Part shown: positions 16,741 to 26,071 of the stretch, one piece after another
Layout: the number at the start of each line of letters is the position of its first letter
Numbering within the stretch: the stretch's first letter is position 1
From: JAFEDN01 sp963712715
Lineage (GTDB): Bacteria; Pseudomonadota; Gammaproteobacteria; Coxiellales; Coxiellaceae
NCBI GenBank assembly: GCA_963712715.1
Contig: CAVQJI010000048.1
Span: 83,720 to 147,719 of the forward strand
Reading direction: 5' to 3'
Length of the DNA: 64,000 nt
Notes under the pieces: model-generated
What the model saw: the letters and a program-made list of their open reading frames with translations, nothing else
Database searches by the model: none
Told to the model about the DNA's origin: nothing
Position numbers and translations under genes: made by a program

Positions 16741-16896
16741 GCATAGGCGTCAGTTTAAGGATTTTTTTTCCCAAAAGACGCCGTCATTGCGAGCGCGAGC
16801 GAAGCAATCCAGTACAGAATTTCTACAAAGTTCGAACTGGATTGCTTCGCTCGCGCTCGCAATGACGGCTAAAATTCCTTGACCTGACGCCTATGC
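16741..16896. repeat. Palindromic repeat family, copy 4 with nested outer arms
   Basis: Core palindrome 16783-16866 with outer arms GCATAGGCGTCAG and CTGACGCCTATGC. Further arms CGTCGTCCCGCG (16721-16732) and CGCGGGACGACG (16905-16916) enclose it. The left half shares the T-run and CCCAAAAGACGCC segment with copy 2. Confidence 0.88.
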
Positions 16897-17200
16897 CGCT
16901 TGTCCGCGGGACGACGCGCTTCATGAATTGGGAGGGAGCGAGTAGTTACCAAATTCTTAACCGATCGACATTTTTCACCATCAAGCGTAGCGAGTTAGTG
17001 AAAAGGGAGCGAGAAATGCTCTGGAATGGCAAAAATGTCATAAATGTGTCATAATAGTGCTGTAAAATGGCTATAAGTTAAGAAACAGATAAAGGGAAAT
17101 GTGATGCCATTTCGTACATTACCACCTTCCCGATGTCTGATTTAAATTAATAATATCAAGTAGTTATAAAATATTTAAGTTAGTAGTTAGGTCATAAAAG

Positions 17201-19109
17201 ATGTGGAAATTCGAAACGTTCATAAATTCAGTTGCGGCTGGTCAATTCCCGTCACTTTCAGATAATAATGGCTATGTGACATGGTTAGAAGAAGTGGCCC
17301 GTGAAGAGAAGGCCAATATACCATCCGCATTGATAGAGATAAAAAACACCGCCAGCTACCTGCTTCTTTTTGAAAAAACACAAGAACTACTCAAAAAAGT
17401 CACAGATGAAGATGAAAAAAAATTTTTCCTCTATCTAAAAAAAACGCGTATCGCTTTTAATGTTGTTACAGAAAAAAATTAAAAAAAACGGGCAACTTAT
17501 TCTAAATTCACTTAATTTGTATGACTTTAATGCAGCCTATGCTCAAAAGGTAATCTATGCATTATCAGTCGGCGACCTGAGGACCACGGATATTTTAAAA
17601 CGCGGTTTTTCCCATCTGGTTTGGAGTTTCTTTACCTTCAAATGGGGAAATTTTTTAAATGGCGGTAAACGCCTGAGCAAAAAAGAGGTTCAGCAGATTG
17701 CGGATCATTCCTCTGAGCATACTCCTTTTCAAAGAAATGATGAACAGAACCGAAACCGACTACTGAAAGGCGTACCCCTCGTTACCGGAAAAGTATTTAC
17801 CTCCATGGCATTATGTTTTGTTTTTTCTACCGGGATGCTTTTACTTCTGGGTTTTGCCAGTCCTGTTGTCATCATAGTCTCCATTATTTTAGCGTTGTGT
17901 AACGGTGGAGTCTGCGCACTTACCCGCGGTAAGGCCATGTTGGACTGTGCGGGATTTGAGCCCGAAAAACAAAAGGTATACGATACCATACGGGAGAATA
18001 CCCGGGAAAAATCCAACGTGTACTGGGGAAGCAAAATTTTTTTTGGTGTTATAACCTTATTAGCCTGTATCTCCGCGGGCGCTTCCGCCTGGAGTGGGAT
18101 AGTCGGGATGCTGGCTTTCTTTGGGATCGTGGTAGCTCTTTCCAATCCTTTTGTGTTAGCTGCCGTCATTGGGCTGGCTATCATCGCTGGCATTTCTTTT
18201 TATGCATTTCAAGCGAAGGGCATCAAAGAAAATTACATTAAATTCAAAAGCTTATTCTCTAAAACTTATGGAACAGGAGGTGGCGCCGGCATCGCAAAAG
18301 TCGTGGTATTGGTTCTTGTCAGTATACTGTTTCTAACCGTTTATGCCACTCTCACCTGGTTTACTACTGCATCCGGCATCGATAAAATTTTTACAATGTG
18401 TGGCGGTCAAAAAGCCGATTTATTTAGTTTGACTCTGTCGGCTATCAGCACGACAACCACAATGGTGGTAAACACATTTTCTCAAGTTTCCAAGGTTTTT
18501 GACCCTAAAACATATACAGATCTCCGCGAGAAAATTCTACCTGTCTGGAATGCAAAACCGGAGGGTCCTCCACCAACAAGACTTCAGCGAGCCTGGAACA
18601 CAACCAAAACAGTGGCGAAATGCGCCATGATGATTGGGGATTTAACAACCTATTCAATTGCCGGAGGTGTCAGCAGCGGTGAATCCGTCGGGGGAACGAT
18701 CGGTAATTTGATTGGCTGGGGTGCTTCAAAGCTTCTTTTTGTGATACTCAGTCCTATTATTTTGTCTGCTGTGGCGATCGCATTTTCCTATCCAGCGCTT
18801 TTTGAAAAAAATAAGCCAAAAGACTCCAGAAAACAAGTCAGCAAGCCTCTAAATCCTCCGGCTACGGCTCCGAGTCAAACTCTCAAATCATCACCTAAAC
18901 CGTCCACAGTGTTGCAATCTCCCATCCCCAATGTTGAAGCTAAAACAGAAACCCCCACCCTCAAACCGACAGACCGGAATGATAAAGGTTCCCGGCGCTG
19001 CCGATGTATTTCACTAAGAAAATTAATTCCTAATACATTTATTTGCAGAAGGCGACGTTCAAACTCTTCTCTACTGAATCAGGTTTCAAGCGTCCCACAG
19101 TCGCAATAA
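17201..19109 (+). CDS. Orphan multi-pass membrane protein, split by a probable frameshift
   Basis: Two overlapping frames, 17201-17482 (93 residues) and 17460-19109 (549 residues), look like one gene of about 635 residues broken in an A-rich tract (GAAAAAAATTAAAAAAAACG, about 17471-17490). The second frame has no Shine-Dalgarno, and its first residues (NGQLILNSLNLYDFNAAYAQ) read naturally on from the first. The protein has about five to seven hydrophobic segments between roughly residues 200 and 450 of the fusion, then a last one, then a Pro/Ser/Thr-rich basic tail with RRCRCISLRK. No family recognised. An inner-membrane or secreted membrane-inserting protein is possible. Confidence 0.6.
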
Positions 19110-19121
19110 CAGATGGATGAT

Positions 19122-19535
19122 TTACTTCTTGATTTCTTGCGGCGGTGTCCAGCCTTTCGCGGCGCGGGCTTTGGCTTCTCTCCAACCTAACAGTTCGATA
19201 ATCGCCATGGGGGCGTTATCACCCGCACGAAAGCCGCATTTGAGAACGCGGGAATATCCACCTGGACGGTCTTTAAAGCGCGGAGCAATATCATTAAATA
19301 ATTTAGCGACAACTTCGTCGTTACGTAAACGGGAGAACGCTAAACGGCGATGGGCCACGCTGTCTTCTTTAGCTAAAGTAATCAAGGGTTCAATAAAACG
19401 ACGCAATTCTTTAGCTTTAGGTAAAGTCGTTTTAATCTGGCCATGTTTTAATATGGCAATGCTCATATTTTTTTTGAGAGCTTTGAGATGGGACGCCGTT
19501 CTATTAAGGCGTCGGCCAGTTTTGCGATGATTCAT
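19122..19535 (-). CDS. rplQ: 50S ribosomal protein L17
   Basis: Protein of 137 residues beginning MNHRKTGRRLNRTASHL, the L17 signature, with LAKEDSVAHRRLAFSRLRN in the middle. It binds 23S rRNA near the exit tunnel. Last gene of the alpha cluster, 2 bases after rpoA. It ends about 12 bases from the convergent orphan membrane protein gene; no clear terminator is visible between them. Confidence 0.98.
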   Translation of the reverse strand: MNHRKTGRRLNRTASHLKALKKNMSIAILKHGQIKTTLPKAKELRRFIEPLITLAKEDSVAHRRLAFSRLRNDEVVAKLFNDIAPRFKDRPGGYSRVLKCGFRAGDNAPMAIIELLGWREAKARAAKGWTPPQEIKK

Positions 19536-19537
19536 GA

Positions 19538-20545
19538 TTACTCCTCTTCAACAATCTTTTCCGGCGGCGGTAAATCAGCCGGCGGCCAGTTTTTAATGTT
19601 CATCCCCAAGCTCAGGCCGTGCTGCACCAATACGGATTTGATTTCATTCATGGATTTTTTGCCCAGATTCGGCGTTTTTAAGAGATCGCTTTCAGAGCGT
19701 TGCACTAAATCGCCTATATAATAAATATCTTCCGCTTTCAGACAATTGGCTGCGCGAACGGTTAATTCCAAATCATCCACCGGACGGGTTAAAATGGGAT
19801 CGATGGCTTGCGCACCTTCCTTCGCACCCATTTTAGCAGCGTGCTGTAAATCGACAAACGCAGATAATTGTTGCTGCAATATAGTTGCAGCATGGCGAAT
19901 AGCCTGCTCGGGATCCAGCGCGCCGTTGGTTTCGAGGTCAATGATTAGTTTATCCAGGTCAGTGCGTTTTTCAACCCGGGTATTTTCCACCTGGTAACTG
20001 ACGCGCTTGACAGGACTAAACGAAGCATCCAACAACAATGAACCGACTGAACGTTTGGCGCCTTTTTCAGAAATACGGGTCAAAGCAGGTTGATAACCTC
20101 TTCCCACTTCGACGGTCAGTCTGGCATTCAGTTCACCTTCTTTAGTGAGATTCGCAATGATATGCTGGGGATTGACTACGGTAAGACCCGTTTCCAATTC
20201 AATGTCCGCAGCAGTCACCACACCGGGGCCTTTTTTACGAAGGTTTAATTCAATTTTATCGCGTCCTTCGAGTTTGAAAGCGACTCCCTTTAAATTCAAT
20301 AAAATATTAACGACATCCTCGTGGACACCTTCGAGCGAGCTGTACTCGTGGACTATATTATCGATCTGAACTTCTGTAATCGCAGCGCCAGCCATTGAAG
20401 ACAACAATACCCGTCGCAGTGCATTACCTAAAGTATAACCAAAGCCGCGTTCAAAAGGCTCCAAAACAATCCGAAAATGACTGGGTGAAATAGCCTGAAC
20501 CTGAATATTCTGCGGCGTTAAAAAATTTTTAAAAACATCTTGCAT
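19538..20545 (-). CDS. rpoA: RNA polymerase alpha subunit
   Basis: Protein of 335 residues. N-terminal dimerisation domain (FERGFGYTLGNALRRVLLSSM), flexible acidic linker and C-terminal domain with ELTVRAANCLKAEDIYYIGDLVQ, which contacts UP elements and activators. Length matches E. coli (329). It lies between rpsD and rplQ as in the standard alpha operon. Confidence 0.98.
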   Translation of the reverse strand: MQDVFKNFLTPQNIQVQAISPSHFRIVLEPFERGFGYTLGNALRRVLLSSMAGAAITEVQIDNIVHEYSSLEGVHEDVVNILLNLKGVAFKLEGRDKIELNLRKKGPGVVTAADIELETGLTVVNPQHIIANLTKEGELNARLTVEVGRGYQPALTRISEKGAKRSVGSLLLDASFSPVKRVSYQVENTRVEKRTDLDKLIIDLETNGALDPEQAIRHAATILQQQLSAFVDLQHAAKMGAKEGAQAIDPILTRPVDDLELTVRAANCLKAEDIYYIGDLVQRSESDLLKTPNLGKKSMNEIKSVLVQHGLSLGMNIKNWPPADLPPPEKIVEEE

Positions 20546-20560
20546 AGGTTGAGCCCCAAA

Positions 20561-21181
20561 CTATTTAGAATATAATTCGACAACCAAACTGACTTTAAAT
20601 TCAGCTGGCAACTCACTGATTTCGGGAGCAGCTTTAAATGTACCCTTCAGTTCTTTTGGATCAACTTCAATCCATGAAACCGGGGTGCGATTTGCCGTTA
20701 ACCCTAAAGCAGCGCTAATGCGCAATTGTTTTTTCGCTTTTTCGCGGATAGAGATTTCAGATCCGGCTGCCACATGGAATGAAGGAATGTTCACCACTTT
20801 TCCGTTCACAAGGATAGCCTTATGGCTTACCAGCTGTCTGGCCTCGGCCCGGGTAGCTGCAAAACCCATGCGATAGACCACGTTGTCTAAACGTGATTCC
20901 AGTAATGATAATAAATTGTCGCCGGTTGAACCTTTGGTGCGATCTGCTTTTTTATAGTAATTACGGAACTGTTTTTCCAATACGTCGTAATATCGGCGAA
21001 TCAATTGTTTCATGCGTAATTGAATGCCGTAGTCAGTGGTTCTTCCACGCCTTTGCCAATGTACTCCAGGGGTGTGTTCCAGATTACATTTGGTATCTAT
21101 AGCGCGAATGCCGCTTTTTAATAACAGATCCGTTTTCTCACGTCGAGATAAACGACACTTAGGACCTAAATATCTTGCCAT
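20561..21181 (-). CDS. rpsD: 30S ribosomal protein S4
   Basis: Protein of 206 residues, starting MARYLGPKCRLSRR, with the S4 RNA-binding domain (RLDNVVYRMGFAATRAEARQLVSHKAILVNGK). It is a primary 16S rRNA binder and in E. coli represses its own alpha operon through a leader pseudoknot upstream of rpsM. Standard position between rpsK and rpoA. Confidence 0.98.
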   Translation of the reverse strand: MARYLGPKCRLSRREKTDLLLKSGIRAIDTKCNLEHTPGVHWQRRGRTTDYGIQLRMKQLIRRYYDVLEKQFRNYYKKADRTKGSTGDNLLSLLESRLDNVVYRMGFAATRAEARQLVSHKAILVNGKVVNIPSFHVAAGSEISIREKAKKQLRISAALGLTANRTPVSWIEVDPKELKGTFKAAPEISELPAEFKVSLVVELYSK

Positions 21182-21199
21182 GCTTTAACCTCTCAAAAA

Positions 21200-21577
21200 T
21201 TAGACGCGACGCCGTTTACGTGGACGGCAGCCATTATGCGGTATTCCAGTCCGGTCAGTTAAACTGAGGATTTCTAGTCCGGAATTATATAAACTACGTA
21301 TGGCTGAATCACGGCCTGCGCCAGGTCCACTGACATAGACAACCACTCTTTTGGCATCGAATTCGTCCAACAGACCCTTCGCCACTGCTTCCGCAGCCAT
21401 TTGGGCCGCATACGGGGTTCCACGGCGAGAGCCTTTAAAACCGCATTTGCCAGCCGAGCTTTGGGTTAACAAATCGCCCGACATCGTAGTTCCAGACACA
21501 ACTGTGTTGTTAAAGGTGGCTTGAATGTGTACTGCGCATTCAGAAAATTTTCGTTTGGTACGTTTTTTTACTGCCAT
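21200..21577 (-). CDS. rpsK: 30S ribosomal protein S11
   Basis: Protein of 125 residues with HIQATFNNT, SAGKCGFKGSRRGTPYAAQ and the C-terminal GIPHNGCRPRKRRRV, all S11 hallmarks. It sits on the 30S platform and helps form the E site. Spaced 15 bases from rpsM and 18 from rpsD. Confidence 0.98.
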   Translation of the reverse strand: MAVKKRTKRKFSECAVHIQATFNNTVVSGTTMSGDLLTQSSAGKCGFKGSRRGTPYAAQMAAEAVAKGLLDEFDAKRVVVYVSGPGAGRDSAIRSLYNSGLEILSLTDRTGIPHNGCRPRKRRRV

Positions 21578-21592
21578 TTTAATTATTTCCTC

Positions 21593-21949
21593 TTAAGCAC
21601 GGACTGCTTTACGTTTGCCTTTGCGGGTACGGGCGTTGGTTTTGGTACGTTGACCACGCACGGGTAAACCGTGACGGTGACGTACTCCCTGATAGCACCC
21701 TAAATCAATTTTGCGCTTGATATTCATGGATACTTCCCGGCGCAGATCGCCTTCAACCGTATAAGCGGCTACGGCATCGCGAACTTTTTTCAGCTGTTCT
21801 TCAAGCAAATCTTTAATTTTAGTGGCTGGATCAACGCCTGCTACGTCGCAAACGACTTTCGCACGGGTTGGCCCAATGCCATAAATAGCCTGTAGACCAA
21901 TCACTGTGTGTTTATTAACGGGTATGTTAACTCCGGCAATACGCGCCAT
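21593..21949 (-). CDS. rpsM: 30S ribosomal protein S13
   Basis: Protein of 118 residues, MARIAGVNIP at the start and RHRHGLPVRGQRTKTNARTRKG near the end, as in all bacterial S13. It forms intersubunit bridges in the 30S head. The 184 bases between it and rpmJ contain strong dyads, where an S4-dependent leader could be expected. Confidence 0.98.
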   Translation of the reverse strand: MARIAGVNIPVNKHTVIGLQAIYGIGPTRAKVVCDVAGVDPATKIKDLLEEQLKKVRDAVAAYTVEGDLRREVSMNIKRKIDLGCYQGVRHRHGLPVRGQRTKTNARTRKGKRKAVRA

Positions 21950-21952
21950 TTT

Positions 21953-22133
21953 TTATGCTCCAGATTTAATCGTTAAAAAGTTCACTAGCTTATCCCTGAT
22001 TACTTGAAAAATCAAGCTTTGGATACGGCATGCATGCATGCTTGCAACCATCCATGGAGCCGTACCAGCCCAGCCATCCCTGGCCGGGCGTTCGCCGGGA
22101 AAACCGTCCACTGGACGGTTTTCTGTTTCCGGC
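21953..22133 (-). promoter_or_regulatory. Dyad-rich spacer between rpmJ and rpsM
   Basis: This gap between the spc and alpha clusters holds a 23-base stem-loop (AAAACCGTCCA, one base, TGGACGGTTTT, 22100-22122), a GC-rich dyad around CCGGCGAACGCCCGGCC, and a GCATGCATGCATGC palindrome (22029-22042). In E. coli the alpha operon leader that S4 binds lies here. The structure suggests leader RNA or processing signals; no conserved fold was verified. Confidence 0.45.
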
Positions 22134-22247
22134 TCACCCCTGTCTTTGCTTATGCCGCGCATCTTTACAGATAACCCGGACGATACCATGACGACGGATG
22201 ATTTTACAATTTCTGCACAATTTTTTTACGGATGCTCTCACTTTCAT
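22134..22247 (-). CDS. rpmJ: 50S ribosomal protein L36
   Basis: A 37-residue gene beginning MKVRASVKKLCRNC and ending HKQRQG. The zinc ligands C11, C14, C27 and H32 are all present, so this is the zinc-binding form of L36. It lies 13 bases after secY, with a GAGGAGAGAG ribosome binding site, in the standard secY-rpmJ-rpsM order. Confidence 0.96.
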   Translation of the reverse strand: MKVRASVKKLCRNCKIIRRHGIVRVICKDARHKQRQG

Positions 22248-22260
22248 TACTCTCTCCTCA

Positions 22261-23586
22261 TTACAGCAGGCTCATTTTAGAACCGCGTTGTTTGGCTTTT
22301 TTCATCACTGACTCGTATTGATGAGTCATTAAATGCGCTTGTACTTGCGCCATAAAATCCATTATGACGACAACGACGATCAACAGAGAAGTTCCTCCAA
22401 AATAAAACGGGACATTCCATGCCAAAATTAAAAACTGAGGCAACAATGCCACTAACGCCAGGTAGACAGATCCGACCAGAGTTAAGCGGGTCATGACACC
22501 ATCTATATAATTCGCGGTCTGCTCACCAGGCCGAATCCCAGGAATAAAAGCACCGGAACGCTTCAGATTATCCGCGGTTTCTTTCGGGTTAAAGACTAAC
22601 GCAGTGTAGAAAAAAGCGAAAAAAATCACTAATATCGCAAAAGCGATCATATATCCCGGCTGGCCCGGCGATAACGCCAGGGACACGTCATTGAGCCAAC
22701 TCATGCCCTTGGCAGCCCCAAAAAACTGCGCGATAGTGCCTGGGAATAAAATAATACTTTGGGCAAAAATCGGTGGTATCACTCCCGCCATATTAATTTT
22801 TAAAGGCAAATGGCTCGTTTGGGCGGCGTAAACCGTACGCCCTTGCTGCCGTTTGGCATAATTAATGGTAATCCGCCGTTGCGCCCTTTCAAAATAAACG
22901 ACGACGACGGTCACGGCTATGACCACTACCAGTATCAACAGTAAGGTTAAGCCCTGCATCTGCCCCTGCTTTACCTGGGTAAATATCTCACCAATCGCGG
23001 CAGGAAAACGCGCGGCTATACCCGCGAAAATAATGAGTGAAATACCATTACCGACACCCCGTTCGGTCATTTGTTCGCCTAACCACATGAGAAACATGGT
23101 GCCTGTCACTAAGGTCACCGTGGCGACAAAATAAAAATTTAAGCCGGGTGTGATTACCACCCCGCTGCTCACCAGCCATTTACATATACCAACGCCCTGA
23201 ACCAGAGACAATAATATAGTGGCATAACGCGTATATTGATTAATTTTACGCCTGCCCGCTTCACCTTCTTTTTTCAGCTGTGCCATCGTCGGGGAAACCG
23301 TCGCATATAACTGCACAATAATCGATGCAGAAATATAGGGCATGATTCCTAAAGCAAAGATAGTCAAACGGCTTAATGCGCCACCGGAAAACATATTAAA
23401 TAAACCCAGTATGCCGCCCTCATGTTGCTGGAATAAATCCGCCAGTTTATGGGGATCCAGACCAGGCACGGGGATATAGGCTCCTAAACGATAGACGACC
23501 AAACCAATCAGCACAAATAAAAGCCGATTTCTCAGTTCGATCAAACCACCGGTGGAGAGCCCTCCGCCAATTTTGGGTTGTTTCAT
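22261..23586 (-). CDS. secY: Protein translocase subunit SecY
   Basis: Protein of 441 residues with ten predicted membrane helices, the channel of the Sec translocon. Recognisable segments: RLGAYIPVPGLD near the start, GGALSRLTIFALGIMPYISASI (plug region and TM2b), and the basic cytoplasmic loops. It overlaps rplO by 4 bases, so the two are translationally coupled. It works with SecE, encoded at 48.5 kb in the same gene series. Confidence 0.98.
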   Translation of the reverse strand: MKQPKIGGGLSTGGLIELRNRLLFVLIGLVVYRLGAYIPVPGLDPHKLADLFQQHEGGILGLFNMFSGGALSRLTIFALGIMPYISASIIVQLYATVSPTMAQLKKEGEAGRRKINQYTRYATILLSLVQGVGICKWLVSSGVVITPGLNFYFVATVTLVTGTMFLMWLGEQMTERGVGNGISLIIFAGIAARFPAAIGEIFTQVKQGQMQGLTLLLILVVVIAVTVVVVYFERAQRRITINYAKRQQGRTVYAAQTSHLPLKINMAGVIPPIFAQSIILFPGTIAQFFGAAKGMSWLNDVSLALSPGQPGYMIAFAILVIFFAFFYTALVFNPKETADNLKRSGAFIPGIRPGEQTANYIDGVMTRLTLVGSVYLALVALLPQFLILAWNVPFYFGGTSLLIVVVVIMDFMAQVQAHLMTHQYESVMKKAKQRGSKMSLL

Positions 23587-24026
23587 TCCTCAACCTTTCC
23601 GCCAGCTGCTTCAATAGCGGCGCGAGCCCCTTTCGTGATCCGTAAACCACGAAGAGTAATTTTCTTCTTTAACGTCGTTCCAGCGCCAAATACTTTGGCC
23701 TGTTTGTGGATGAGAGTCACTAAATTTGCTTCTCTTAAAGCCGCTAAATCAATGATGTGAGCTTCTACCTTGTTGAGTTCCTCAAGACGTATCTCAGCGC
23801 AGTGTCGCGCAGTACGGGATTTAAAGCCAAATTTCGGCAGACGTCTTTGTAAAGGCATTTGTCCGCCCTCAAAACCGGTTTTATGGTAACCGCCTTTTCG
23901 GGCATGCTGGCCTTTGTGACCCAGTCCGCAGGTTTTACCCATGCCGCAACCAATGCCGCGGCCAACTCGCATTCTGGATTTTTTGGCGCCTTTAGCCGGT
24001 TTTAATGTGTTTAACTGCAAAGTCAT
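23583..24026 (-). CDS. rplO: 50S ribosomal protein L15
   Basis: Protein of 147 residues from the ATG giving MTLQLNTLKPAKGAKKS; the frame is open 5 codons further but this start matches the family. It has the Gly/Arg/Lys-rich GRGIGCGMGKTCGLGHKGQ stretch typical of L15. Assembly protein of the 50S subunit. One base after rpmD and overlapping secY. Confidence 0.97.
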   Translation of the reverse strand: MTLQLNTLKPAKGAKKSRMRVGRGIGCGMGKTCGLGHKGQHARKGGYHKTGFEGGQMPLQRRLPKFGFKSRTARHCAEIRLEELNKVEAHIIDLAALREANLVTLIHKQAKVFGAGTTLKKKITLRGLRITKGARAAIEAAGGKVEE

Positions 24027-24027
24027 T

Positions 24028-24219
24028 TTAGACTTCCTCAACTTGTAATAAATACCAAACCTTATTAATCATCCCACGATTGGCAGGCGTGTCCAATACC
24101 AATACCGTATGATGACGCCGGCGCAAACCTAGCCCCTCAACACATTCACGGTGCCCGCGTTTTCGGCCAAATTTGCTGCCCTTTAGCGTGACTTTGATTT
24201 TTTTCGATTCCATAATCAT
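24028..24219 (-). CDS. rpmD: 50S ribosomal protein L30
   Basis: Protein of up to 63 residues (61 from the second in-frame ATG). It shows the L30 core LGLRRRHHTV and DTPANRGMINKVWYLLQVEE. The tract just after the start (GSKFGRKRGHRECVEG) is more divergent. Correct position between rpsE and rplO. Confidence 0.95.
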   Translation of the reverse strand: MIMESKKIKVTLKGSKFGRKRGHRECVEGLGLRRRHHTVLVLDTPANRGMINKVWYLLQVEEV

Positions 24220-24227
24220 TGTTTCAC

Positions 24228-24734
24228 CTATACCGCTTCAGTAATCTCTTTAACCGTTTTGCCGCGTTTTGCGGCTACCGATTCTGGCGTAGCCATTTGT
24301 TTTAATCCTTTAATAGTCGCACGGACCACGTTGATCGGATTGGACGATCCCAAACATTTCGCCAGTACATTCTGGACGCCCATCACTTCGAAGATGGCGC
24401 GCATGGCGTTACCCGCGATGACTCCTGTACCTTCGGAAGCCGGCAACATGAGCACTTTGCTGGCGCCGTGGCGTGCAATCACTTCGTGTTGCAGGGTATT
24501 ACCTTTCAACTGAACGTGAATCATATTGCGTCGAGCGGCTTCGGTCGCTTTTTGAATAGCTATCGGTACCTCTCGGGCTTTACCTTGGCCAAAACCAATG
24601 GTGCCCTCTCCATCACCCGCAACGACTAATGCGGAGAAACTCATTCGGCGTCCGCCCTTAACAGTGGTCGCATTACGGTTAACGGCTACTAATTTTTCGA
24701 TGTAGCCATCATTGACCTGATTATCCGTTCGCAT
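24228..24734 (-). CDS. rpsE: 30S ribosomal protein S5
   Basis: Protein of 168 residues with VNRNATTVKGGRRMSFSALVVAGD, the loop where spectinomycin resistance and ram mutations occur, and GTGVIAGNAMRAIFEVMGVQNVLAKCLGSSNP. Part of the decoding-site region. Between rplR and rpmD as usual. Confidence 0.98.
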   Translation of the reverse strand: MRTDNQVNDGYIEKLVAVNRNATTVKGGRRMSFSALVVAGDGEGTIGFGQGKAREVPIAIQKATEAARRNMIHVQLKGNTLQHEVIARHGASKVLMLPASEGTGVIAGNAMRAIFEVMGVQNVLAKCLGSSNPINVVRATIKGLKQMATPESVAAKRGKTVKEITEAV

Positions 24735-24750
24735 AAATTAAACCCTCAAC

Positions 24751-25107
24751 TTAAAATTCTATACCGCCTTCGCGAGCAGCATCAGCCAAAGCCTTGACAC
24801 GACCATGATATTTAAAACCAGAACGATCAAAGGCTACTTTCGTAACACCCGCCGCGAGACAACGCTCTGCAATTAATTTTCCCACCCGAGCGGCTGCGGT
24901 TTTGTTCCCGCCATATTCCACTTCACTGCGTAAATCTTTATCTAAAGAAGATGCCTGGGCCAGTACTTTGGCGCCACAGGGGGAAAATACCTGGGCATAA
25001 ATATGTTGCGAGGTTCTGTGCACGCATAAATGAGTAGCACCCACTCGCCGAATCCGGCCTCGCACCTTGGCACAGCGGCGCTCACGTTTAATATTTTTAT
25101 TAATCAT
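24751..25107 (-). CDS. rplR: 50S ribosomal protein L18
   Basis: Protein of 118 residues from the ATG at 25107 (MINKNIKRERRCAKVRGRIR); the frame is open further upstream inside rplF, but this start gives the family length of 117. It ends FKYHGRVKALADAAREGGIEF, a standard L18 tail. Binds 5S rRNA. One base after rplF. Confidence 0.97.
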   Translation of the reverse strand: MINKNIKRERRCAKVRGRIRRVGATHLCVHRTSQHIYAQVFSPCGAKVLAQASSLDKDLRSEVEYGGNKTAAARVGKLIAERCLAAGVTKVAFDRSGFKYHGRVKALADAAREGGIEF

Positions 25108-25108
25108 A

Positions 25109-25645
25109 TTATTTTTTCTTAACCTCTTTGAGGACAATGACTTCATTGGAATAGCGCACACCTTTGCCTTTATAAGGCTCGGGCGGACGTATCGAACGAA
25201 TATTGGCGGCAACCTGACAAACCATTTGCTTGTCAACACCTTTTAAAACAATTTCAGTTTGGGTGGGAGTTTCCGCGGTTACACCCTTTGGCAGGGTATA
25301 ATCGACAGGATGTGAAAATCCCAGAGATAAATTCAGCACGTTGCCTTGGACTTTAGCACGGTAACCAACACCGACTAACACCAGCTTGCGCTCAAAACCA
25401 GTGGTGACTCCAATGACCATATTGTTGGCCAGTACACGTGTAGTTCCGGCGATGGCATTGGCCTCACTGCTAGCATTGGCAGGTGCGATTTGTAGAATAT
25501 TATCCACCAACTTTACCTGCACTAACGAGTGGGCAGCGTGGTGAATTTGGCCTAATTTACCCTTAACGGTGATATCCTGACCGGCTATTTTCACCTCAGC
25601 ACCCTTCGGAACTGTAATAGGAACTTTTGCAACTCGGCTAACCAT
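25109..25645 (-). CDS. rplF: 50S ribosomal protein L6
   Basis: Protein of 178 residues, MVSRVAKVPITVPKGAEV, with two repeated beta-alpha domains and the closing IRPPEPYKGKGVRYSNEVI. It lies near the sarcin-ricin loop. Normal length and order between rpsH and rplR. Confidence 0.98.
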   Translation of the reverse strand: MVSRVAKVPITVPKGAEVKIAGQDITVKGKLGQIHHAAHSLVQVKLVDNILQIAPANASSEANAIAGTTRVLANNMVIGVTTGFERKLVLVGVGYRAKVQGNVLNLSLGFSHPVDYTLPKGVTAETPTQTEIVLKGVDKQMVCQVAANIRSIRPPEPYKGKGVRYSNEVIVLKEVKKK

Positions 25646-25660
25646 GATTCAACCTCAATA

Positions 25661-26056
25661 TCAACTGACGTAACATAAAATTTCACCACCTAACTTTAAA
25701 TGGCGGGCATAACGATCGGACATAATACCTTTTGAGGTGGAAACAATCGCTATTCCCAAGCCATTTTTGACCTGAGGTAATTGGGTGGTTTTTTTGTATA
25801 AACGCAACCCGGGACGGCTGATTCTCTTGATCAACTCGATAACCGGTTGTCCATTATAATACTTCAGATCAATGAATAATGTCGGCTTTTCCGCATCCTT
25901 AACAACGCCACAATCCTCGATATAACCTTCCTTTTTAAGCACTTCAGCCACTTTCAATTTTAATTTTGACAGCGGCATCGTGATGGTGGATTTTCCTACC
26001 ATCTGCGCGTTACGAATGTGTGTAAACATATCGGCGATCGGATCTTGCATACTCAT
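25661..26056 (-). CDS. rpsH: 30S ribosomal protein S8
   Basis: Protein of 131 residues beginning MSMQDPIADMFTHIRN and ending STSKGIMSDRYARHLKLGGEILCYVS. Primary 16S rRNA-binding protein; in E. coli it represses the spc operon at the rplE start region. Normal position. Confidence 0.98.
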   Translation of the reverse strand: MSMQDPIADMFTHIRNAQMVGKSTITMPLSKLKLKVAEVLKKEGYIEDCGVVKDAEKPTLFIDLKYYNGQPVIELIKRISRPGLRLYKKTTQLPQVKNGLGIAIVSTSKGIMSDRYARHLKLGGEILCYVS

Positions 26057-26071
26057 AAATAATAATTCCTC

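Larger units (their letters stand above)
16503..17200. other. Repeat-rich intergenic region after recN
   Basis: No credible gene in about 700 bases. It holds a small inverted-repeat element (16543-16716) and palindromic repeat copy 4 (16741-16896), within larger imperfect arms (ACTACTCTACCCAATT near 16502, AATTGGGAGGGAGCGAGTAGT near 16926). The last 250 bases are AT-rich, with CATAAT-like hexamers that could promote the 17.2-kb gene, but no clear promoter stands out. Confidence 0.7.

Noticed and set aside
12255..16866. CRISPR array
   Set aside because: The repeats are self-complementary, unevenly spaced by kilobases and have no regular spacers or cas genes.
21953..22189. A 78-codon frame between rpsM and rpmJ
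   Set aside because: It covers rpmJ in another frame and the dyad-rich spacer; no family resemblance.
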